64,000 nucleotides of DNA, taken from contig NZ_NNBJ01000010.1 of NCBI RefSeq assembly GCF_002803085.1, forward strand, positions 186,001 to 250,000, in the 5' to 3' direction. Both the position numbers and the translations under genes were made by a program. The notes under the pieces are model-generated. The model saw nothing but the letters and a program-made list of their open reading frames with translations. It did not search any database and was not told the DNA's origin. Below, piece after piece: positions 16,651 to 27,396 of the stretch; position 1 is the stretch's first letter, and the number at the start of each line of letters is the position of its first letter. The stretch is from Streptomyces sp. CB01201 (GTDB lineage Bacteria; Actinomycetota; Actinomycetes; Streptomycetales; Streptomycetaceae).

Positions 16651-19644
16651 ATGACGGTGCCGGGGCGCAGGAGCAGTACCTTCACACGGCTGCTGCGGCA
16701 TGGCTTCACCGACCCCTCGGCCGCCGAGCGGCTCCTGGAGAGCCCCGAGCTCGCGCCCGTACGGTCCGACCCGGTGCTCCTGGACGCGCTCGGCGCCACC
16801 GCCGACCCCGACCTCGCGCTGCTCGGGCTCGTCCGCCTGGTGGAGGCGCAGGAGGACGACGAGCGCCGAGCCCTCCTGGACACCCTGGTCAGCGCGAAGC
16901 CGCTGCGGGACCGGCTGCTCGGGGTGCTCGGCGCCTCCGAGGCGCTGGGCGACCACCTCGCCCGTCACCCGCACGACTGGCACGCCCTGGTCACCTACGA
17001 GGCGGCCGACCTGCACCCCGGGGTCGCCGAGTTCGAGCGCGGCCTGGCCGGGGCCACCGACCCCGTGTCCCTGCGGGTCGCCTACCGGCGCTGCCTGCTG
17101 GCCATAGCGGCCCGCGACGTGTGCGGCACGACCGACGTGGCCGAGACCGCCGCCGAACTCGCCGACCTCGCGACCGCGACCCTGCGCGCCGCCCTCGCCA
17201 TCGCGAGCGCCGCGGCCCCGGCCGACGCCGCACAGTGCCGGCTCGCGGTCATCGCGATGGGCAAGTGCGGGGGCCACGAGCTCAACTACGTCTCCGACGT
17301 CGACGTCATCTTCGTGGCCGAGCCCGCCGACGGTTTCGACGAGGGCAAGGCCATGCAGGCCGCGGGCCGGCTCGCCGCCCACCTCATGCGGATCTGCTCG
17401 GAGACCACCGTCGAGGGTGTGATCTGGCCCGTCGACGCCAATCTGCGCCCCGAGGGCCGCAACGGCCCGCTGGTGCGCACGCTCTCCAGCCACCTCGCCT
17501 ACTACCAGCGCTGGGCCAAGACCTGGGAGTTCCAGGCGCTGCTCAAGGCCCGCCCGGTGGCGGGCGACCCCCAGCTCGGCCGGGACTACGTCGAGGCCGT
17601 CTCACCCCTGGTGTGGCAGGCCGCCGAGCGGGACAACTTCGTCGCCGACGTACAGAAGATGCGGCGCAGGGTCGTCGACAACATCCCCGCAGCCCAGGTC
17701 GAGCGCGAGCTGAAGCTGGGGCCCGGCGGCCTGCGGGACGTCGAATTCGCCGTCCAGCTGCTCCAGTTGGTGCACGGGCGCAGCGACGCCACCCTGCACA
17801 GCGGCTCCACCCTGGACGCCCTCGCGGCCCTCGCCGCCGGAGGGTACGTCGGCCGGGCGGACGCGGCCCAGATGGACGAGGCGTACCGGTTCCTGCGGGC
17901 GATGGAACACCGCATACAGCTCTACCGGCTGCGCCGCACCCACCTGGTGCCGGAGGACGAGGCGGATCTGCGCCGGCTCGGCCGCTCGCTCGGCCTGCGC
18001 ACCGAGCCCGTCGTCAGCCTCAACAAGGAGTGGAAGCGGCACGCCTCCGTCGTGCGCCGGCTGCACGAGAAGCTCTTCTACCGGCCGCTCCTGGACGCGG
18101 TCGCCCAGCTCGCGCCCGGCGAGACGCGGCTCAGCGCCCGCGCCGCCGCCCACCGCCTGGAAGCACTCGGCTACGCCGACCCGGCGGCCGCCCTGCGCCA
18201 CCTGGAGGCGCTGTCCTCGGGCGTGAGCCGCAAGGCCGCCATCCAGCGCACCCTGCTGCCCGTCCTGCTCGGCTGGTTCGCGGACTCCGCCGACCCGGAC
18301 GCGGGCCTGCTCGGTTTCCGCAAGGTCTCCGACGCGCTCGGCAAGACCCCCTGGTACCTGCGGCTGCTGCGCGACGAGGGCGCCGCCGCCGAGAACCTGG
18401 CCCGCGTCCTCTCGGCCGGCCGGCTCGCCCCCGACCTGCTGCTCCGCGCCCCCGAGGCGGTCGCCATCCTGGGCGACCCGGACGGGCTCGTGCCGCGCGG
18501 CCAGGACCACCTGGAGCAGGAGGTGCTCGCCGCGGTCGGCCGCGCCGAGACCGCCGAGGGCGCGGTCGCGGCGGCCCGCGGGGTGCGCAGGCGCGAACTG
18601 TTCCGGACCACCGCGGGCGACCTCATCGGCTCCTACGGCACCGAGGACAGCCCCGCCGAGGAGGACCCGGGCGCGCTCGTCGACCGGGTCGGCAACGCGG
18701 TCACCGACCTGAACGCGGCCACCATCGCGGGCGCCCTGCGTGCCGCCGTGCGGGCCGAGTGGGGCGAGACCCTGCCCACCCGTTTCGCGGTCATCGGCAT
18801 GGGCCGCTTCGGCGGCCACGAACTGGGCTACGGCTCGGACGCGGACGTCCTGTTCGTGCACGAACCCCGTGCGGGCGTGGACGAGCAGGAGGCCGCTCGG
18901 GCCGCCAACCGGGTCGTGGCCGAGATGCGCCGACTGCTCCAACTCCCCACCGCCGACCCGCCGTTGCTCATCGACGCGGATCTGCGTCCGGAGGGCAAGT
19001 CGGGCCCGATGGTGCGCACCCTGAAGTCCTACGAGGCGTACTACCGACGCTGGTCGCTCGTCTGGGAGAGCCAGGCGCTGCTGCGCGCCGAGGTGATGGC
19101 GGGCGACCGGGACCTCGGGGCCCGCTTCATCGAGCTCATCGATCCGCTGCGCTACCCGGTGGAGGGCCTCGGCGACGAGGCGGTCCGCGAGATCCGCCGG
19201 CTCAAGGCGCGGATGGAGTCCGAGCGGATGCCGCGCGGCGCCGACCCCACCCTGCACGCCAAGCTGGGCCGGGGCGGGCTCTCCGACGTCGAGTGGACGG
19301 TCCAGCTGATGCAGATGCGGCACGGCTGGGAGCTGCCGGGCCTGCGCACCACGCGGACCCGTCAGGCACTGGCCGCCGCGCACGCGGCGGGGCTCGTGGG
19401 CACGGAGGAGGCCTCGATACTGGACGAGGCGTGGGTGCTGGCTACGCGGGTGCGCAACGGGGTCATGCTGGTGCGGGGCCGGGCCGGGGACACGTTCCCT
19501 TCGGACGGGCGGGAGCTTGCGGCGGTCGGCCGTTACCTGGGGTACGAGCCGGGGCATGTCGGGGACATGCTGGAGGACTACCGGCGTCTTACGCGCAGGG
19601 CGCGGGGGATCGTGGAGGAGCTGTTTTACGGGGCGCACCTTTAG
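16651..19644 (+). CDS. glnE: Glutamine synthetase adenylyltransferase/deadenylylase
   Basis: 997 residues, close to the usual GlnE length. Two nucleotidyltransferase modules are visible. The N-terminal one has GGHELNYVSDVDVIF (about 207-221), the removase half; the C-terminal one has GGHELGYGSDADVLF (about 721-735), the transferase half. Helical domains carry GGLRDVEF- and GGLSDVEW-type motifs. GlnE adds or removes AMP on the conserved Tyr of GSI-type GlnA in response to nitrogen state. The GSI-like protein in this window (GlnA2) lacks that Tyr, so its target lies outside the window. ATG 16651 has GGAGG upstream. Confidence 0.95.
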   Translation: MTVPGRRSSTFTRLLRHGFTDPSAAERLLESPELAPVRSDPVLLDALGATADPDLALLGLVRLVEAQEDDERRALLDTLVSAKPLRDRLLGVLGASEALGDHLARHPHDWHALVTYEAADLHPGVAEFERGLAGATDPVSLRVAYRRCLLAIAARDVCGTTDVAETAAELADLATATLRAALAIASAAAPADAAQCRLAVIAMGKCGGHELNYVSDVDVIFVAEPADGFDEGKAMQAAGRLAAHLMRICSETTVEGVIWPVDANLRPEGRNGPLVRTLSSHLAYYQRWAKTWEFQALLKARPVAGDPQLGRDYVEAVSPLVWQAAERDNFVADVQKMRRRVVDNIPAAQVERELKLGPGGLRDVEFAVQLLQLVHGRSDATLHSGSTLDALAALAAGGYVGRADAAQMDEAYRFLRAMEHRIQLYRLRRTHLVPEDEADLRRLGRSLGLRTEPVVSLNKEWKRHASVVRRLHEKLFYRPLLDAVAQLAPGETRLSARAAAHRLEALGYADPAAALRHLEALSSGVSRKAAIQRTLLPVLLGWFADSADPDAGLLGFRKVSDALGKTPWYLRLLRDEGAAAENLARVLSAGRLAPDLLLRAPEAVAILGDPDGLVPRGQDHLEQEVLAAVGRAETAEGAVAAARGVRRRELFRTTAGDLIGSYGTEDSPAEEDPGALVDRVGNAVTDLNAATIAGALRAAVRAEWGETLPTRFAVIGMGRFGGHELGYGSDADVLFVHEPRAGVDEQEAARAANRVVAEMRRLLQLPTADPPLLIDADLRPEGKSGPMVRTLKSYEAYYRRWSLVWESQALLRAEVMAGDRDLGARFIELIDPLRYPVEGLGDEAVREIRRLKARMESERMPRGADPTLHAKLGRGGLSDVEWTVQLMQMRHGWELPGLRTTRTRQALAAAHAAGLVGTEEASILDEAWVLATRVRNGVMLVRGRAGDTFPSDGRELAAVGRYLGYEPGHVGDMLEDYRRLTRRARGIVEELFYGAHL

Positions 19645-20156
19645 CCGTGCGGCGCGGGCGGGGGGTGCGGGGTTTCTGGGCCCCGGGCCCCCTTCTGGGG
19701 GCTCTGCCCCCAGACCCCCGTTCGCGCCTTGAGGGCGCTCGTCCTCAAACGCCGGACGGGCTGTAGGTGACCCGGCGTTCGTGTGGCCTCGGGGCGTGCT
19801 TGTCCTCGGGCGCTGGGTGGGCTGTGGGTGGCCGGGTGTTCGCGGTCTTGGGCGTGCTCGTCCTCAAACGCCGGGCGGGCTGTGGGTGGCCGGGTGTTCG
19901 TGGCCTCGGGGCGTGCTTGTCCTCGGGCGCTGGGCGGGCTGTGGGTGGCCGGGTGTTCGCGGTCTTGGGCGTGCTTGTCCTCAAACGCCGGGCGGGCTGT
20001 GGGTGGCCGGGTGTTCGTGGCCTCGGGGCGTGCTTGTCCTCGGGCGCTGGGCGGGCTGTGGGTGGCCGGGTGTTCGCGGTCTTGGGCGTGCTTGTCCTCA
20101 AACGCCGGGCGGGCTGTAGGTGACCCGGCATTCGTGGCCTCGGGGCGTGCTTGTCC
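19645..20156. other. Repeat-filled intergenic tract between glnE and the PAP2 gene
   Basis: Convergent intergenic stretch filled by hairpin and tandem repeats; no gene is supported. Its repetitive content creates several long but spurious ORFs. Confidence 0.85.
19695..19713 (+). terminator. Candidate glnE terminator hairpin
   Basis: CTGGGGGC-TCT-GCCCCCAG, a perfect 8-bp stem with triloop, about 50 nt after the glnE stop. This GGGGGCTCTGCCCCCAG core is a familiar intergenic element in streptomycetes. Confidence 0.6.
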
Positions 20157-20175
20157 TCAGGCGTCGGACGGGCTG
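19783..20175. repeat. 117-bp tandem repeat, three units plus partial fourth
   Basis: Unit starts (GTGGCCTCGGGGCG) fall at 19783, 19900, 20017 and 20134, exactly 117 bp apart. Each unit is itself two related halves of about 58 bp sharing GCGTGCTTGTCCTC and GGGCGGGCTGTGGGTGGCC. A further half-unit (CTCGTCCTCAAACGCCGGACGGGCT) precedes the array at about 19738. The last partial unit runs into the 3' end of the PAP2 gene (stop at 20157). Confidence 0.92.
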
Positions 20176-21056
20176 GAGGTGCCCGGGCGGCGTGGGAGAA
20201 GAGGCCCCGGGCGCTGTGAATCCACCAGCTTCGGGAGCTGGTGGGGGAAGCTGCCGTACCAGGCGCGGGAGGCCAGGAAGCCGAAGGTCAGGCAGAGCAG
20301 GCCGCCCACCGCGTCCAGCCAGAAGTGGTTCGCCGTGGAGACGATCACGATCAGCGTGGCCGTCGGGTAGAGCAGGCCCAGGATCTTCGCCCAGGGCGCG
20401 GAGGCGAGCGCGAAGATCGTCAGGCCGCACCAGGTCGACCACCCGATGTGCATGGACGGCATCGCCGCGTACTGGTTCGACATGTTCTTCAGGTCGCCCG
20501 ACGCCATCGAGCCCCAGGTGTGGTGCACCAGGACCGTGTCGACGAAGTGCCCGCCGTTCATCAGGCGGGGCGGGGCGAGCGGGAAGAAGTAGTAGCCGAG
20601 CAGGGCCACGCCCGTGGTCGCGAAAAGGACGAGGCGCGACGCCGCGTAGCGGCCGGGGTGGTAACGGAACAGCCATACGAGGACACCGATGGTGACGATG
20701 AAGTGCAGTGTCGCGTAGTAGTAGTTCATGCCGACGATGAGCCATGTCACCGAATTCACGGCATGGTTGACCGACTGTTCCACCGCGATGCCGAGGTCGT
20801 GCTCCGCACTCCAGATCCAGTCCGCGTTCCTGAGCGCCTTCGCCTTCTGCTCGGGGACCGCGTTGCGGATCAGCGAGTACACCCAGTAACTCACCGCGAT
20901 CAGAAGAACTTCGAACCAGATCCGCGGGCGGCGCGGCAGGCGCACTCTCCGCAGCCGGGCGGAAAAGCCGCTGCGGCCCGGTTCGTTGTTCGAGGGTGTG
21001 GCCGACGGCTCATGTGGTGGAGCGGCCGTCCGGCCTTCCAGAGTCTTCACGGTCAT
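20157..21056 (-). CDS. PAP2-family integral membrane phosphatase
   Basis: 299 residues from ATG 21056 (an in-frame ATG at 21065 is equally possible; neither has a strong ribosome site). A polar N-terminus (about 1-40) is followed by six hydrophobic helices and the PAP2 catalytic signature MPSMHIGW (motif 2 His) and ANHFWLDAVGG (motif 3 His/Asp). This acts on lipid or polyprenyl phosphates, or as an inositol-phosphorylceramide-synthase-like transferase, at the membrane. The last residues of the ORF overlap the repeat tract, so the C-terminus (SSPSDA) may have been formed by repeat sequence. Confidence 0.8.
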   Translation of the reverse strand: MTVKTLEGRTAAPPHEPSATPSNNEPGRSGFSARLRRVRLPRRPRIWFEVLLIAVSYWVYSLIRNAVPEQKAKALRNADWIWSAEHDLGIAVEQSVNHAVNSVTWLIVGMNYYYATLHFIVTIGVLVWLFRYHPGRYAASRLVLFATTGVALLGYYFFPLAPPRLMNGGHFVDTVLVHHTWGSMASGDLKNMSNQYAAMPSMHIGWSTWCGLTIFALASAPWAKILGLLYPTATLIVIVSTANHFWLDAVGGLLCLTFGFLASRAWYGSFPHQLPKLVDSQRPGPLLPRRPGTSSPSDA

Positions 21057-21167
21057 TTCACCCATAGGAAGAGAGTCTGCCAGATGCACATACCCCCCGC
21101 CGATCATCCTCCGGTCGGGTTCGCTGCGCACCTGCTACTCCCAAAGGACGAGGTTTCCCGGCGTACG

Positions 21168-22220
21168 TCAGGGTCGGCTTCGGGGTCGCGCACCCGAGGT
21201 CGAACCGCGTACGACCAGTTCGGGCATGAACACGAACTCGCTGTGCGGCGCCGGGGTGCCCCCGACCTCTTCGAGCAGGGCACGCACCGCGGCCTGCCCC
21301 ATCGCCGTCACCGGCTTGCGGATGGTGGTCAGCGGTGGGTCGGTGAACGCTATCAGCGGAGAGTCGTCGAAGCCCACCACAGAGACATCACGCGGCACGT
21401 CCAGGCCCGCCTGGCGCGCCGCCCTGATCGCGCCGAGCGCCATCATGTCGCTGGCGCACACGATCGCGGTGCAGCCCTGCGCGATGAGCGCGGTGGCCGC
21501 GGCCTGCCCGCCCTCCAGCGTGTACAGGGAGTGCTGGATCAGTGACTCGGCCTCGGCCGTCGTCAGGCCGAGCCGGTCCTGCATCCCGGCCGTGAAGCCC
21601 TCGATCTTGCGCAGCACCGGCACGAAGCGCTTGGGGCCGACCGCGAGGCCGATCCTGGTGTGGCCGAGCGCCGCGAGGTGGGTGACCGCGAGCCGCATCG
21701 CCGCCCGGTCGTCGGGCGAGATGAAGGGCGCCTGCACCTTGGGCGAGAAGCCGTCCACCAGGACGTAGGGGACGCCCTGGGCGCGCAGCTGCTCGTAGCG
21801 CTCCATGTCGGCGGTGGTGTCCGCGTGCAGCCCGGAGACGAAGATGATCCCGGAGACGCCCCGGTCCACCAGCATCTCGGTGAGCTCGTCCTCGGTGGAG
21901 CCGCCCGGGGTCTGCGTCGCGAGCACCGGGGTGTATCCCTGCCGGGTCAGCGACTGGCCGATGACCTGGGCGAGCGCCGGGAAGATCGGGTTCTCCAGCT
22001 CGGGCGTTATCAGGCCGACGAGCCCCGCACTGCGCCGGCGCAGTCGTACGGGCCGTTCGTAACCCAGCACATCGAGTGCGGCCAGGACGGATTCACGGGT
22101 GCCCGCGGCCACACCGGGCTTGCCGTTGAGCACGCGGCTGACTGTGGCTTCGCTGACCCCCGCCTGGGCTGCGATGTCGGCGAGCCGTGCGGTCACGGGA
22201 TTGGACTGTACCGGTCGCAC
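21168..22220 (-). CDS. malR: LacI-family repressor of maltose genes, copy 1
   Basis: 350 residues. LacI helix-turn-helix at about 11-35 (RLADIAAQAGVSEATVSRV) with hinge helix VLAALDVLGYERP, then a periplasmic-binding-protein-like sensor domain. Orthologous by content and position to MalR (SCO2232), which represses malEFG and is released by maltodextrin. The GTG start lies 1 nt after the stop of the upstream alpha-glucosidase gene, so the two form one transcript divergent from malEFG. A close paralogue sits at 29043-30080; the two share most of the recognition helix. Confidence 0.9.
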   Translation of the reverse strand: MRPVQSNPVTARLADIAAQAGVSEATVSRVLNGKPGVAAGTRESVLAALDVLGYERPVRLRRRSAGLVGLITPELENPIFPALAQVIGQSLTRQGYTPVLATQTPGGSTEDELTEMLVDRGVSGIIFVSGLHADTTADMERYEQLRAQGVPYVLVDGFSPKVQAPFISPDDRAAMRLAVTHLAALGHTRIGLAVGPKRFVPVLRKIEGFTAGMQDRLGLTTAEAESLIQHSLYTLEGGQAAATALIAQGCTAIVCASDMMALGAIRAARQAGLDVPRDVSVVGFDDSPLIAFTDPPLTTIRKPVTAMGQAAVRALLEEVGGTPAPHSEFVFMPELVVRGSTSGARPRSRP

Positions 22221-22221
22221 G

Positions 22222-23826
<1,605 letters not shown>

Positions 23827-24113
23827 GGGGTGCCCTCTCGAAAATCCTGCGGTCACGGGATCAACGCCGATGGGCCTCGAAAGTAACAGCCTTGCAAGGT
23901 CTTGCGGAACCCTTGCAGTCCCTCCACGGGCGCGGGTGAACCAGCGATACCGGCTTTGACAAGGCGCACAGCGGCAACCGTGCGGACACGCTGACGTAAC
24001 GATCGACCGCTCTTGCAGAAATTCTTCGCAAGGTCTTTCGGTCGCCTTTCATCCTTGTTACGTTCCTGGCGATCCGGCGCCGTGATGGAGCGGCACCCAG
24101 TGAAGGAGTTCTC
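23827..24113. promoter_or_regulatory. Divergent aglA/malE promoter region with MalR-like sites
   Basis: CTTGCA-type elements are clustered in two blocks. Block one, 23891-23917, has CTTGCAAGGTCTTGC and CCTTGCAG, nearest aglA. Block two, 24012-24032, runs CTTGCAGAAATTCTTCGCAAG, nearest malE. Block two lies upstream of a possible -10 (TACGTT, 24059-24064). The same words recur before the amylopullulanase. MalR operators with CTTGCAG-type direct repeats are known for streptomycete malE; assignment of each block is inference. Confidence 0.7.
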
Positions 24114-25388
24114 ATGCGACGTGGCATAGCGGCCACCGCGATCGCGGCGACCCTGGCGCTCGCGGCGACGGCCTGCGGTGGCAGCGACAGTGGCGGCGGC
24201 AAGGCGGACGGCCCGGTCACCATCACCTGGTGGGACACCTCGAACGCCACGAACGAGGCGCCCACGTACCAGGCGCTGGTCACGGAGTTCGAGAAGGCGA
24301 ACCCGACGATCAAGGTCAAGTACGTCAACGTCCCCTTCGACCAGGCGCAGAACAAGTTCGACACCGCCGCCGGTGCCAAGGGCGCCCCGGACGTGCTGCG
24401 CGCGGAGGTCGGCTGGACGCCCGCCTTCGCGAAGAAGGGCTACTTCCTGCCGCTCGACGGCACCGAGGCCCTCACCGACCAGGCCAAGTTCCGGCCCAAC
24501 CTGATCAAGCAGGCCCAGTTCCAGGGCAAGACCTACGGCGTCCCGCTGGTCACCGACACCCTCGCCCTGGTCTACAACAAGGCCCTGTTCGCCAAGGCCG
24601 GCATCACCAAGGCCCCCACCACCTGGGACGAGTTGAAGGCGGACGCCGCCCTCGTCAAGGAGAAGGCCGGGGTCGACGGCTACTGGGCCTCCACCGCCGG
24701 GTACTACGCCCAGCCGTTCCTGTACGGCGAGGGCACCGACACCGTGGACGCGACCGCCAAGAAGGTCACCATCGCAAGTGCCCCCGCAGTCAAGGGACTT
24801 GAGACCTGGAAGGGCCTGTTCGACGGACCGGGCCTGCACAAGGCGGACGTCACCGCCGACGCGTACGCCCACATCCAGGACGCCTTCGTGAACGGCAAGG
24901 TCGCCGCCATCGTCCAGGGCCCGTGGGAGATCACCAACTTCTACAAGGGCGCCGCCTTCAAGGACAAGGCCAACCTCGGCATCGCCACCGTCCCGGCCGG
25001 ATCCGCCGGCAAGGCGGGCGCCCCGACCGGCGGTCACAACCTGTCCGTGTACGCCGGCTCCGACAAGGCGCACGCGGCCGCCGCGATGAAGTTCGTCAAC
25101 TTCATGACCTCGGCCAAGAGCCAGGAGAACATCGCGCTGAAGAACTCCACGCTGCCCACCCGCGAGGACGCCTACACCGCACAGGTCAAGGCCGACCCGG
25201 GCATCGCCGGCTTCCAGGGCGTGCTCGCCGCCGCCCAGCCGCGCCCGGAGCTGCCCGAGTACAGCTCGCTGTGGACCCCGATGGACACCGAACTGCCGAA
25301 GGTCGCCGACGGCAAGGAGTCCGTCGCCGACGCCGCCAAGAGCCTTCAGCAGGACATGGCCAAGCTGGTCCCCGACTTCACCAAGTGA
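24114..25388 (+). CDS. malE: Maltose/maltodextrin-binding lipoprotein
   Basis: 424 residues. Lipoprotein signal with an AATAC lipobox placing Cys at about residue 21, then a class I extracellular solute-binding fold (TITWWDTSNATNEAPTY at the N-lobe). It captures maltodextrin and delivers it to MalF/MalG. AAGGAG lies upstream of ATG 24114. It is followed by a strong hairpin before malF, which would favour a higher yield of the binding protein than of the permeases. Ortholog of SCO2231 by position and partners. Confidence 0.92.
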   Translation: MRRGIAATAIAATLALAATACGGSDSGGGKADGPVTITWWDTSNATNEAPTYQALVTEFEKANPTIKVKYVNVPFDQAQNKFDTAAGAKGAPDVLRAEVGWTPAFAKKGYFLPLDGTEALTDQAKFRPNLIKQAQFQGKTYGVPLVTDTLALVYNKALFAKAGITKAPTTWDELKADAALVKEKAGVDGYWASTAGYYAQPFLYGEGTDTVDATAKKVTIASAPAVKGLETWKGLFDGPGLHKADVTADAYAHIQDAFVNGKVAAIVQGPWEITNFYKGAAFKDKANLGIATVPAGSAGKAGAPTGGHNLSVYAGSDKAHAAAAMKFVNFMTSAKSQENIALKNSTLPTREDAYTAQVKADPGIAGFQGVLAAAQPRPELPEYSSLWTPMDTELPKVADGKESVADAAKSLQQDMAKLVPDFTK

Positions 25389-25393
25389 GCCCC

Positions 25394-25430
25394 GCCGCCG
25401 GGCCGTTCCCCCTCGGGGCGGCCCGGCGGC
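25394..25430 (+). promoter_or_regulatory. Intercistronic hairpin between malE and malF
   Basis: GCCGCCGGGCCG (25394-25405) pairs perfectly with CGGCCCGGCGGC (25419-25430), and the loop holds a further CCCC/GGGG pairing. At 6 nt after the malE stop, without a T tract, it fits a partial terminator or 3'-end RNA stabiliser that sets the MalE:MalFG ratio. Confidence 0.75.
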
Positions 25431-25468
25431 ACGCACGTCCGTCGAACTCCCCCGGAAAAGGTGTCGAG

Positions 25469-26461
25469 ATGACCGTTGCCGTCGATGGCGCGGCCCCCAA
25501 GAGCGCGTCCCCGGCGCGCCGGGGGCCGCTGGAGCGCATCCGGCGCTCCTGGCAGAAGCACTGGTACGCGTACGCGATGGTCGCGCCGATCGTCGTCGTG
25601 CTCGGCGTCCTGGTGCTCTATCCGCTGGTCCAGGGCGTCTACTACACGCTCACCGACGCCAACAGCCTCAACTCGGCACGCACCATCGGCGCCAACCACA
25701 TCGCCGCGACCTACGAGTTCGTCGGGCTGCACAACTACGCGGACATCCTGTGGGGGCCGACCGCCTGGGACCGGTTCTGGTCGCACTTCATCTGGACCGT
25801 GGTGTGGACCGTCGCCTGTGTGACCCTGCACTACGTCATCGGGCTCTCGCTCGCCCTGCTGCTCAACCAGAAGCTGCGCGGGCGCACCTTCTACCGGATG
25901 ATGCTGATCCTGCCGTGGGCGGTGCCCACCTTCGTCACCGTCTTCTCCTGGCGCCTGATGCTCAGCGACTCCGGCATCGTCAACACCGTGCTCGGCGCCC
26001 TCCACCTGCCGCAGCCCGAGTGGCTGGAGCAGCCGCACTTCCAGCAGCTCGCCGCGATCCTGGTCAACACCTGGGTGGGCGTCCCGTTCATGATGGTCTC
26101 GCTGCTCGGCGGGCTCCAGTCGATCTCCGCCGACCTGTACGAGGCCGCCGAGATCGACGGCGCGACCGCCTGGCAGCGCTTCAGGCACGTGACGCTGCCG
26201 GGCCTCCGACCGGTGAGCGCCACCGTCGTCCTACTCGGCATCATCTGGACGTTCAACCAGTTCGTGATCATCTTCCTGCTGTTCGGCAACGGCGGCGCCC
26301 CCGACGCCCAGATCCTCGTCACCTGGGCCTACCGGCTCGGCTTCGGACAGCAGCCCCGCGACTTCGCGCAGTCCGCCACCTACGGCGTGCTGCTGCTCTC
26401 CATCCTGATCGTCTTCTCCTCCTTCTACCGACGCTGGCTGGCCCGCAATGAACAGGTCTGA
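25469..26461 (+). CDS. malF: Maltodextrin ABC permease, MalF-type
   Basis: 330 residues. Basic N-terminus then six membrane helices; the EAA loop EAAEIDGATAWQRFRHVTLPG (about 228-248) contacts the ATPase. No ATP-binding subunit is encoded in this block; in studied streptomycetes the shared ATPase MsiK serves MalFG. ATG 25469 was chosen as the first Met that gives a normal MalF length. Confidence 0.92.
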   Translation: MTVAVDGAAPKSASPARRGPLERIRRSWQKHWYAYAMVAPIVVVLGVLVLYPLVQGVYYTLTDANSLNSARTIGANHIAATYEFVGLHNYADILWGPTAWDRFWSHFIWTVVWTVACVTLHYVIGLSLALLLNQKLRGRTFYRMMLILPWAVPTFVTVFSWRLMLSDSGIVNTVLGALHLPQPEWLEQPHFQQLAAILVNTWVGVPFMMVSLLGGLQSISADLYEAAEIDGATAWQRFRHVTLPGLRPVSATVVLLGIIWTFNQFVIIFLLFGNGGAPDAQILVTWAYRLGFGQQPRDFAQSATYGVLLLSILIVFSSFYRRWLARNEQV

Positions 26462-26468
26462 TGCCCCC

Positions 26469-27320
26469 ATGGCCAAGAAGGCCGTCTCCCGGGACCACAC
26501 CCGGCGCCGCACCGCCGTCCTGTCGCACCTGGCACTGAGCATCGCCAGCCTCGTCGCCCTCTTCCCGATCGTCTGGCTGCTCTTCCTCTCGCTCGGGCCC
26601 GACAAGGACGACTATCTGCACCCGGGCCGCATCTGGTCCAAGATGTCCTTCTCCAACTACGCGTTCGTCACCGAGCACACCAAGTTCTTCACCTGGCTCG
26701 GCAACACCGCCCTGATCGCGGTCGCCACCTGCGTCATCGGCGTGATGTTCGCCGCCACCACCGGCTACGCCGTCTCGCGCATGCGCTTCCCCGGCTACAA
26801 GAAGCTGATGTGGGTGCTGCTCGTCACCCAGATGTTCCCGATCGCCGTACTGATCGTGCCGATGTACCAGATCCTCGGCGACCTCGGCCTCATCGACACC
26901 TACGGCGGCCTGATCCTGGTGTACTGCTCCACCGCGGTGCCGTACTGCGCCTGGATGCTCAAGGGGTACTTCGACTCGATCCCGATCGAGATCGACGAGG
27001 CGGGCCGGGTCGACGGGCTCACCCCGTTCGGCACCTTCTTCCGCCTCATCCTGCCGCTCGCCCGGCCCGGCCTCGCGGTCGCCGCGTTCTACACCTGCCT
27101 CACCGCGTGGGGCGAGGTGGCGTTCGCCTCCACGTTCATGCTCGACGACGGCAAGTACACCCTCGCCGTGGGCCTCTCCAGCTTCGTCAGCCAGCACGAC
27201 GCCCAGTGGAACTACATGGCCGCCACCGCCGTACTCATCGCGATCCCGGTCTCCGCCGTCTTCTACCTGGTGCAGAAGCACCTGGTCACCGGCATGACCG
27301 CGGGCGCGACCAAGGGCTGA
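26469..27320 (+). CDS. malG: Maltodextrin ABC permease, MalG-type
   Basis: 283 residues from ATG 26469 (an ATG at 26448 would overlap malF). Six helices, with the EAA motif EIDEAGRVDGLTPFGTFFRL at about 175-195. It pairs with MalF to form the maltodextrin channel, and is only 7 nt downstream of malF. Confidence 0.9.
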   Translation: MAKKAVSRDHTRRRTAVLSHLALSIASLVALFPIVWLLFLSLGPDKDDYLHPGRIWSKMSFSNYAFVTEHTKFFTWLGNTALIAVATCVIGVMFAATTGYAVSRMRFPGYKKLMWVLLVTQMFPIAVLIVPMYQILGDLGLIDTYGGLILVYCSTAVPYCAWMLKGYFDSIPIEIDEAGRVDGLTPFGTFFRLILPLARPGLAVAAFYTCLTAWGEVAFASTFMLDDGKYTLAVGLSSFVSQHDAQWNYMAATAVLIAIPVSAVFYLVQKHLVTGMTAGATKG

Positions 27321-27396
27321 GCCGGGCTCCGCCCCGGCCTCCCATCCCACCGGTTTCCGAGGGTCGACCACCCCGGGACCCCCTTCTAAGGACGAC

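Noticed and set aside
16020..16883. 287-codon open frame across the glnE upstream region
   Set aside because: It overlaps the glnE start, has an Arg/Ser-rich composition and no domain.
17602..19638. Long open frame antisense to glnE
   Set aside because: Same bias; the sense frame has both GlnE nucleotidyltransferase motifs.
19767..20123. Repetitive ORFs over the 117-bp array, on both strands
   Set aside because: Period 117 is a multiple of 3, so open frames persist through the repeat. There is no ribosome site and no conserved domain.
19783..20175. CRISPR array
   Set aside because: The repeated unit is 117 bp with no unique spacers; both halves are repeated, so there is no repeat-spacer alternation.
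23956..23961. TTGACA as -35 of malE
   Set aside because: No -10-like sequence at 16-19 nt downstream; the promoter is more likely near 24059.
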